64,000 nt of DNA from Deltaproteobacteria bacterium (GTDB lineage Bacteria > Myxococcota_A > UBA9160 > UBA4427), in NCBI GenBank assembly GCA_002719955.1, contig PBFW01000071.1:1-64000 (forward strand), in the 5' to 3' direction. Of this stretch, positions 58,655-64,000 are shown piece after piece. Under the pieces are notes generated by a model. The model was not told the DNA's origin. It searched no databases and saw nothing but the letters and a program-made list of their open reading frames with translations. Position numbers and translations under genes: made by a program. Numbering within the stretch: the stretch's first letter is position 1; every line of letters begins with the position of its first letter.

Positions 58655-59818
58655 ATGGGATCGCGTTTGATGTTCACTTCTGAATCCGTGTCGATGGGAC
58701 ATCCCGACAAGATGTGCGACCAGATTTCGGATTCGATCCTGGACGCCATGTTGGCCCAGGATCCGAAATCCAGAGTCGCGTGTGAGACGGCGACGACGAC
58801 CGGCCTTGTACTCGTCTGTGGCGAGGTGACGACAGCGGCGCAGGTCGATATTCCGTCCCTCGTTCGAAACGTGGTTCACGATATCGGTTATACGAGCTCC
58901 GACATGGGCTTCGACGCCACGTCCTGCGCGGTCCAGGTCGCGCTAGGTCGGCAGAGCGCGGATATTTCCCAGGGTGTGAGCGAAGGCGAAGGGCTTCATA
59001 AAGAACAGGGTGCCGGCGATCAGGGAATGATGTTCGGCTACGCCTGCGATGAGACGCCGGAGCTGATGCCCGCGCCGATTCGCTATGCGCATCAGCTGAT
59101 CGAGCGTCATCGCGAGCTCTTCGAGAGCGGCGAACTCGACTATCTCCGCCCGGATGCGAAGAGTCAGGTTACGATCGAATACGACGACGACGAACGACCC
59201 CAACGGATCGGTACCGTCGTGCTTTCGACACAGCACTCTCCCGATGTGGCCCACGACTTGCTCCGCAAGGAGATCATCGAAAAATGTATCCGCTCCACCC
59301 TGCCTTCCGAGCTGGTGGATGACGATACGATCTTCCACGTGAACCCGACCGGCCGATTCGTCGTCGGCGGGCCGATGGGCGACGCTGGCCTGACCGGCCG
59401 CAAGATCATCGTTGATACCTACGGTGGAATGGGTCGTCACGGCGGGGGGGCCTTCTCCGGCAAGGACCCGTCGAAGGTCGATCGCAGTGCGGCCTACGCG
59501 GCGCGTTATGTCGCTAAGAATCTCGTGGCCGCGGGGGCGGCCAGCCGGGCCGAAGTCCAGCTCGCCTACGCGATCGGGGTCGCCGAACCGGTCTCGATTC
59601 GGGTCGACACCTTTGGTACCAGCTCACTGGATCGGAATCGCCTCGAACAGATCGTACGAAAGCATTTCGATCTGACGCCGCGTGGAATCGACGAGGCGCT
59701 GGACCTGCGTCGACCGATCTATCGGGCGACGTCATACCACGGCCATTTCGGTCGGGAAAACGTAGGGTTGCCGTGGGAGTCCACGGACAAGGCCGAGGCC
59801 ATTCGCTCGGATTTTTGA
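58655..59818 (+). CDS. metK: S-adenosylmethionine synthetase
   Basis: [27 protein letters not shown] ... [12 protein letters not shown] ... [35 protein letters not shown] upstream. Confidence 0.98.
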   Translation: MGSRLMFTSESVSMGHPDKMCDQISDSILDAMLAQDPKSRVACETATTTGLVLVCGEVTTAAQVDIPSLVRNVVHDIGYTSSDMGFDATSCAVQVALGRQSADISQGVSEGEGLHKEQGAGDQGMMFGYACDETPELMPAPIRYAHQLIERHRELFESGELDYLRPDAKSQVTIEYDDDERPQRIGTVVLSTQHSPDVAHDLLRKEIIEKCIRSTLPSELVDDDTIFHVNPTGRFVVGGPMGDAGLTGRKIIVDTYGGMGRHGGGAFSGKDPSKVDRSAAYAARYVAKNLVAAGAASRAEVQLAYAIGVAEPVSIRVDTFGTSSLDRNRLEQIVRKHFDLTPRGIDEALDLRRPIYRATSYHGHFGRENVGLPWESTDKAEAIRSDF

Positions 59819-59925
59819 GATTGTTCATCGCTCTTCGCCTGGCTCGAAGGGTCGGCTCACGAGGCCGACGCGGTCGATCGGCAGCCGAAGATCGGTCGAG
59901 AACCAACGCGATCGTGCGAGATGTG

Positions 59926-61125
59926 ATGGGAGAAGAGTTGCCGAGCAAGCGTTGGCGAGGACGCGTATTTCGCGCCCGGCGGGCCGCTTGGGTCGGCCTG
60001 ACCGTTGCCGTTCTGATCGGTGGTGGACCCCTGGGTTGTGCAGCGGCCCGGGCGGGGGGCCCCACCGAGGTCCGAGTCCTGATCTACGACGGCACTGATC
60101 CGATTGCGATCGGTGCGCGGGAGTTGAACACGGAAGTGGCCCTCTCGGGCGAAGCACTCGTCGTCGACGGCCGGGAGGTCGGGAATCGCTGGTCGCCGCG
60201 CGGAGCCGGTCCCTGGAAGGTCGGTTCGCGGAAGCTGCGCGGTCAGATCGTGTTGCGGGCCGAAGCGGGGCGGATCCAGGTGCTCAACCGCGTCGATCTC
60301 GAGGATTATGTGACATCGACCGTCGGTGGGGAGATGTCCCCGAACTGGCCGCGCGAGGCGCTGCGGGCGCAGGCCGTCGCCGCTCGCACCTACGTTCTGC
60401 ATGAAGCCGCGAAGCGTCGAGCCTCGGGGTGGGATGTTCGCGCCACCGCCGCCAGCCAGGTCTACCGCGGGATCGCCGCCGAGAGCGATGAGACGCGTTC
60501 GGCGGCGCGCTCGACCCGGGGCGAAGTGCTCACGTACCGCGGGGAGCCGATCCTCGCGGTGTTTCATTCGACCGCGGGCGGGCGCACGGCCACCGCGGGC
60601 GAAGTCTGGGGTCAGGATCTTCCCTACCTGCGCGTGCTGGAGGTCGAGGAAGAAGACGAGGCGCCGCACACCTATTGGCGGACGCTCTTCTCGGCAGAGG
60701 ATCTGTCGGAAGTGCTGGCGGCGGCGTCCGTCGATGTCGGGTCGCTTGGCGGCGTTTCGGTCACTCGGCGGTCGCACAGCGGCCGCGTCGAGCGGATCGA
60801 AGTGAGGGGAACGACCCAGATCGTCGAGCTGCGCGGGTCCCGCTTGAAGGGCTTCGTGGGGAGTCTCGGGTTGCGGAGCACGCTCTTCGATATCCGCCGA
60901 ACCGCGCAAGGATACGCCTTCGTGGGCTCGGGGTTCGGGCATGGCGTCGGGATGAGCCAGTGGGGTGCACGGGCGCTGGCTGAGCGCGGATCGTCGTATC
61001 AGCGTATCCTCGCGCGCTTCTATCCCGGTACCCGCTTGGAAAACTGGAGTTCGCGGCGAATCGCCGTTCCGGCAATATCGTTTGGTGGTTCCCCGGAAGG
61101 GGCGACCGGAGGACAGGTGAGATGA
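59926..61125 (+). CDS. SpoIID/LytB domain-containing protein
   Basis: LNRVDLEDYVTSTVGGEMSPNWPREALRAQAVAARTYVLHEA ... GSGFGHGVGMSQWGARALAERGSSYQRILARFYPGTRL. Confidence 0.93.
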   Translation: MGEELPSKRWRGRVFRARRAAWVGLTVAVLIGGGPLGCAAARAGGPTEVRVLIYDGTDPIAIGARELNTEVALSGEALVVDGREVGNRWSPRGAGPWKVGSRKLRGQIVLRAEAGRIQVLNRVDLEDYVTSTVGGEMSPNWPREALRAQAVAARTYVLHEAAKRRASGWDVRATAASQVYRGIAAESDETRSAARSTRGEVLTYRGEPILAVFHSTAGGRTATAGEVWGQDLPYLRVLEVEEEDEAPHTYWRTLFSAEDLSEVLAAASVDVGSLGGVSVTRRSHSGRVERIEVRGTTQIVELRGSRLKGFVGSLGLRSTLFDIRRTAQGYAFVGSGFGHGVGMSQWGARALAERGSSYQRILARFYPGTRLENWSSRRIAVPAISFGGSPEGATGGQVR

Positions 61126-61496
61126 GTTCGGTCGGTTTTGTTCCGCTCCAGGCCCAATCCGGGGGCGCGGACTTCTCCTTTTTCCTGATGATGGGCGCGA
61201 TCTTTCTCATCTTTTACATGCTGGTCATCCGTCCACAACAGAAACAGCAGAAGGAGCGCGAGGCGTTCCTCGCCACGGCCGCCAAGGGCGATGAGGTCGT
61301 GACCCAGGGAGGAATCCACGGCAAGGTGATGGCCGTGGACGGCGAAACCCTCGAGGTGGAAGTTGCGCGGGTCCGCGGGGAAAAGGTGAAGCTAAGGATC
61401 GCCCTCGGGCGCGTCGATCAGTTGACCAAGGCGGGGCAGGCCGGGGCCGGTGGTGGTTCCGATTCCGACGACAAGACCTCCAAGAACGCGAAATAG
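61122..61496 (+). CDS. yajC: Preprotein translocase subunit YajC
   Basis: FFLMMGAIFLIFYMLVIRPQQKQQKEREAFLATAAKGDEVVTQGGIHGKV. Confidence 0.96.
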   Translation: MSSVGFVPLQAQSGGADFSFFLMMGAIFLIFYMLVIRPQQKQQKEREAFLATAAKGDEVVTQGGIHGKVMAVDGETLEVEVARVRGEKVKLRIALGRVDQLTKAGQAGAGGGSDSDDKTSKNAK

Positions 61497-61518
61497 GCAG
61501 GGCAAGGGAGAACGCATC

Positions 61519-63108
61519 GTGGATGGTTCGACTCGTTTCAGGGCAATAGGCGTCGCGGCGCTGCTCGTCTTCTTTTCGTTCATTGCGGCCGCGAATTTCG
61601 TGCCCAAGGCGGAGCGAGTCGCGAGCGATTTCTGGCCCGATGATGGTCTTCGACTCGGGCTCGATCTGCGTGGCGGGATTCATTGGGTCCTCGGCGTCGA
61701 ACTCCAAGAGGCCGTGACCCGGGAGCTCGAATTCGTTCGCAAGTCGATCGAGGAGCGCCTCAAAGCGGAAGAAACCACGCTCGCGTCCTCAGGCGTCGAA
61801 GCGGGTGAACTCGTCCTGGTGCTCGCGAGGGAGGGGGATCGCTCGAAGACGATCGCCGAGGCCGATGACACGACGGTGCTCGAGAGCGCGGGCGGGACGG
61901 GGCTGGAACTCCGCTACCGCCTGACCGAGGACTGGAAGGACGACGTGCGCGAGCGGACGATGTCCCAGGTTCTCGAGGTGATGCGCCGCCGCATCGACGA
62001 TCCCCAGACAGGCGTTCCAGACTCGGTCGTCACGCGTCAGGGCAATGACCGCGTGCTGGTGCAGATCCCGGGCGAACAGATCGACCGTTTGCGCGCGCGC
62101 GCCCTGGTCGAGACCACCGGCTTTCTCGAGTTCAAGATCGTGGTCGATTCGGACAACTCCGAAGAGGCGCTGCGCGCACGCTATCCCGATGGCATCGGAG
62201 CGGATCGGGCGATCGTTCCCCAGATCGACCCGGAAACGGATGCGGTCATCGCGGTCTTCCTCGTTCCCCGGGTCGCGGATATTACCGGCGATTACCTCGA
62301 GGATGCACGCCTACAATTCGATCAACAGCAGCGCCCGGTCGTCGAGTTTCGCTTCAACCCGGCGGGCGGTGAGATCTTCGGCGAATTGACCGCTGCGAGT
62401 ATCGGGAAGCCGCTCGCTATCATCCTCGACGAGGAGGTCTATAGCGCGCCGAATATCCAAGGCCGGATCTCCACTCGTGGCCAGATCACAGGCAACTATA
62501 CTTCGGAGGAAGCGGCCAATCTCGCCGTGATTCTGCGCGCCGGATCGCTTTCGGTTCCGGTCGTCATCGAAGAGGAGCGTACGGTCGGGCCCGGTCTCGG
62601 GCAGGACTCGATCGAAAGCGGTGCGCGCGCTTGCCTGATCGGCTTGGTCATCGTGCTTGCCTTCGCCATTGCCTACTACCGATTATCCGGGGGGTTTGCG
62701 GCGTTCGCGCTGCTGGCGAACCTGGTCTTCCTGGTCGGTCTGATGTCGGTCTTCGAAGCGACGCTCACGTTGCCGGGAATCGCGGGGCTCGTACTCACGG
62801 TCGGGATGGCGGTCGATGCCAACGTGATCATCTTCGAGCGAATCCGTGAAGAGTTGAGATCGGGCAAGGCCGTTCGGGCGGCGATTGCGACCGGTTTCAG
62901 CAAGGCAACGCTGACGGTGCTCGACGCGAATCTGACGACGCTCTTTACGGCGGTGATTCTCTTCGAGTTCGGCACCGGACCGATCAAGGGGTTTGCGGTC
63001 ACCCTCAGTGTGGGCATCGTGACCAGCGTCTTTGCTGCGCTCGTCGTGACGCGACTGCTCTTTCAGCTCTATCCCGGCAACCGCAACGTTTCTTCTCTGT
63101 CGATCTGA
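61519..63108 (+). CDS. secD: Protein translocase subunit SecD (GTG start)
   Basis: DGLRLGLDLRGGIHWVLGVEL ... TLPGIAGLVLTVGMAVDANVIIFERIREELRSGKAVRAAI. Confidence 0.97.
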   Translation: MDGSTRFRAIGVAALLVFFSFIAAANFVPKAERVASDFWPDDGLRLGLDLRGGIHWVLGVELQEAVTRELEFVRKSIEERLKAEETTLASSGVEAGELVLVLAREGDRSKTIAEADDTTVLESAGGTGLELRYRLTEDWKDDVRERTMSQVLEVMRRRIDDPQTGVPDSVVTRQGNDRVLVQIPGEQIDRLRARALVETTGFLEFKIVVDSDNSEEALRARYPDGIGADRAIVPQIDPETDAVIAVFLVPRVADITGDYLEDARLQFDQQQRPVVEFRFNPAGGEIFGELTAASIGKPLAIILDEEVYSAPNIQGRISTRGQITGNYTSEEAANLAVILRAGSLSVPVVIEEERTVGPGLGQDSIESGARACLIGLVIVLAFAIAYYRLSGGFAAFALLANLVFLVGLMSVFEATLTLPGIAGLVLTVGMAVDANVIIFERIREELRSGKAVRAAIATGFSKATLTVLDANLTTLFTAVILFEFGTGPIKGFAVTLSVGIVTSVFAALVVTRLLFQLYPGNRNVSSLSI

Positions 63109-63164
63109 TCGCGGATCGACCGACCCTGAACCGCTCCAATCGCAAAGCCATCTAGGAGAATCCC

Positions 63165-64000
63165 GTGCCCTTCGAACTCGTTCCCCCCGGCACGAATATC
63201 AACTTTCTCGGCCAGCGCCGAGTCAGCCTGGCGATTTCGGTCGGGCTGATCGTGCTCAGCGCGATCTTCGCTCTGCCCTCGATGAACGGCATCAAGGTCG
63301 GATTGGATTTTGCCGGCGGGACCGAAGTGCAGCTTCTCTTCGGGGAGGGCACGTCGGTCGACGAATCCGCGCTTCGGGAAGTGGCGCGGGCGGCGGGTTT
63401 CGTGGATGCGTCGGTCGTTCGCTTCGGCGAGGTCGAGGAACGCGAATTTCTGATCAAGTTCACCGATGCCTCGGGTGTGGCGCCACCGGACGAAGAGATC
63501 CCGGACGGACTCGCCGCCAACACCCAGGTGATGTTGCTCGAAGCTGCCATCCAGGGTGCCCTCGGTGATTTCACGGAGCAGCGTGTCGAATTCGTCGGTG
63601 CGCGGGTGGGCGCCGAATTGCGCGAAGACGGAACGAAGGCGCTGCTCTATTCGGCGATCGCGATTCTGGCCTACGTGGCCTTTCGCTTCAGTTCCCGCTT
63701 CGCACCGGGGGCGGTCGTCGCGGTCGTTCACGATCTCACCATCACCGCCGGAATTCTCGTCATGATGGGCGAAGAATTCGACCTGCAGATCCTGGCGGCG
63801 ATGCTCGCGATCCTCGGGTATAGCCTGAACGACACGATCATCATATACGATCGGATTCGTGAGAATATGCAGCTGCACACGGCGGTCGATCTGGAAGACG
63901 TCCTGAACACGAGCGTGAACCAGACGCTCTCGCGGACGGTGCTCACGTCGCTGACCACCACGCTGGCGTTGCTCTCGCTCTATTTTCTGGGCGGGGAAGT
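63165..64000 (+). CDS. secF: Protein translocase subunit SecF (GTG start, runs off window end)
   Basis: VPFELVPPGTNINFLGQRRVSLAISVGLIVLSAIFALPSMNGIKVGLDFAGGTEVQLLF ... LAAMLAILGYSLNDTIIIYDRIREN. Confidence 0.96.
   Translation, partial: MPFELVPPGTNINFLGQRRVSLAISVGLIVLSAIFALPSMNGIKVGLDFAGGTEVQLLFGEGTSVDESALREVARAAGFVDASVVRFGEVEEREFLIKFTDASGVAPPDEEIPDGLAANTQVMLLEAAIQGALGDFTEQRVEFVGARVGAELREDGTKALLYSAIAILAYVAFRFSSRFAPGAVVAVVHDLTITAGILVMMGEEFDLQILAAMLAILGYSLNDTIIIYDRIRENMQLHTAVDLEDVLNTSVNQTLSRTVLTSLTTTLALLSLYFLGGE

Noticed and set aside
59857-60942. 361-aa minus-strand ORF
   Set aside because: Antisense to the SpoIID-like gene; no recognisable domain.
1-64000. CRISPR arrays, rRNA and tRNA genes
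   Set aside because: No regularly spaced direct repeats, rRNA-like stretches or convincing cloverleaf sequences were recognised by eye; tRNAscan-SE and Rfam would be needed to exclude tRNAs fully.

Overview
GC-rich bacterial window of about 64 kb, chromosome-like. The gene families suggest a deltaproteobacterial, Myxococcota or Binatota-like genome; this is an inference, as no rRNA is present. The first ~44 kb is a catabolic or accessory region: P450, F420/flavin LLM oxidoreductases, many SDRs, CaiB/BaiF CoA transferases, amidohydrolase_2 proteins, acyl-CoA dehydrogenases, GSTs and a molybdopterin oxidoreductase. From ~45 kb onward it is mostly housekeeping: an ECF sigma factor, ilvB/ilvN, lptC-like/lptA/lptB, rpoN, ptsN, hprK, rapZ, EIIA(Man), HPr, metK, spoIID-like, yajC, secD and secF. 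The most striking observation is an unannotated iodothyronine-deiodinase-like gene at 15483-16206. An in-frame TGA sits exactly at the selenocysteine position (FGSYT-U-SPFR) and is followed at bacterial-SECIS distance by a GGGCCC-AGGCTG-GGGCCC hairpin. The same gene carries two apparent 1-nt frameshifts and a second TGA, so it is either a decaying selenoprotein gene or contains sequence errors. Two other genes are also frame-broken: an EAL/HDOD-like protein and a beta-propeller-like protein. Other observations include a YbaK-hemerythrin fusion, an LptA with an extra N-terminal domain, a zinc-ribbon-SDR fusion, a PEP-CTERM protein and an AT-rich palindrome-bearing island upstream of ilvB. No CRISPR array, rRNA, tRNA or intact IS element was recognised by eye.
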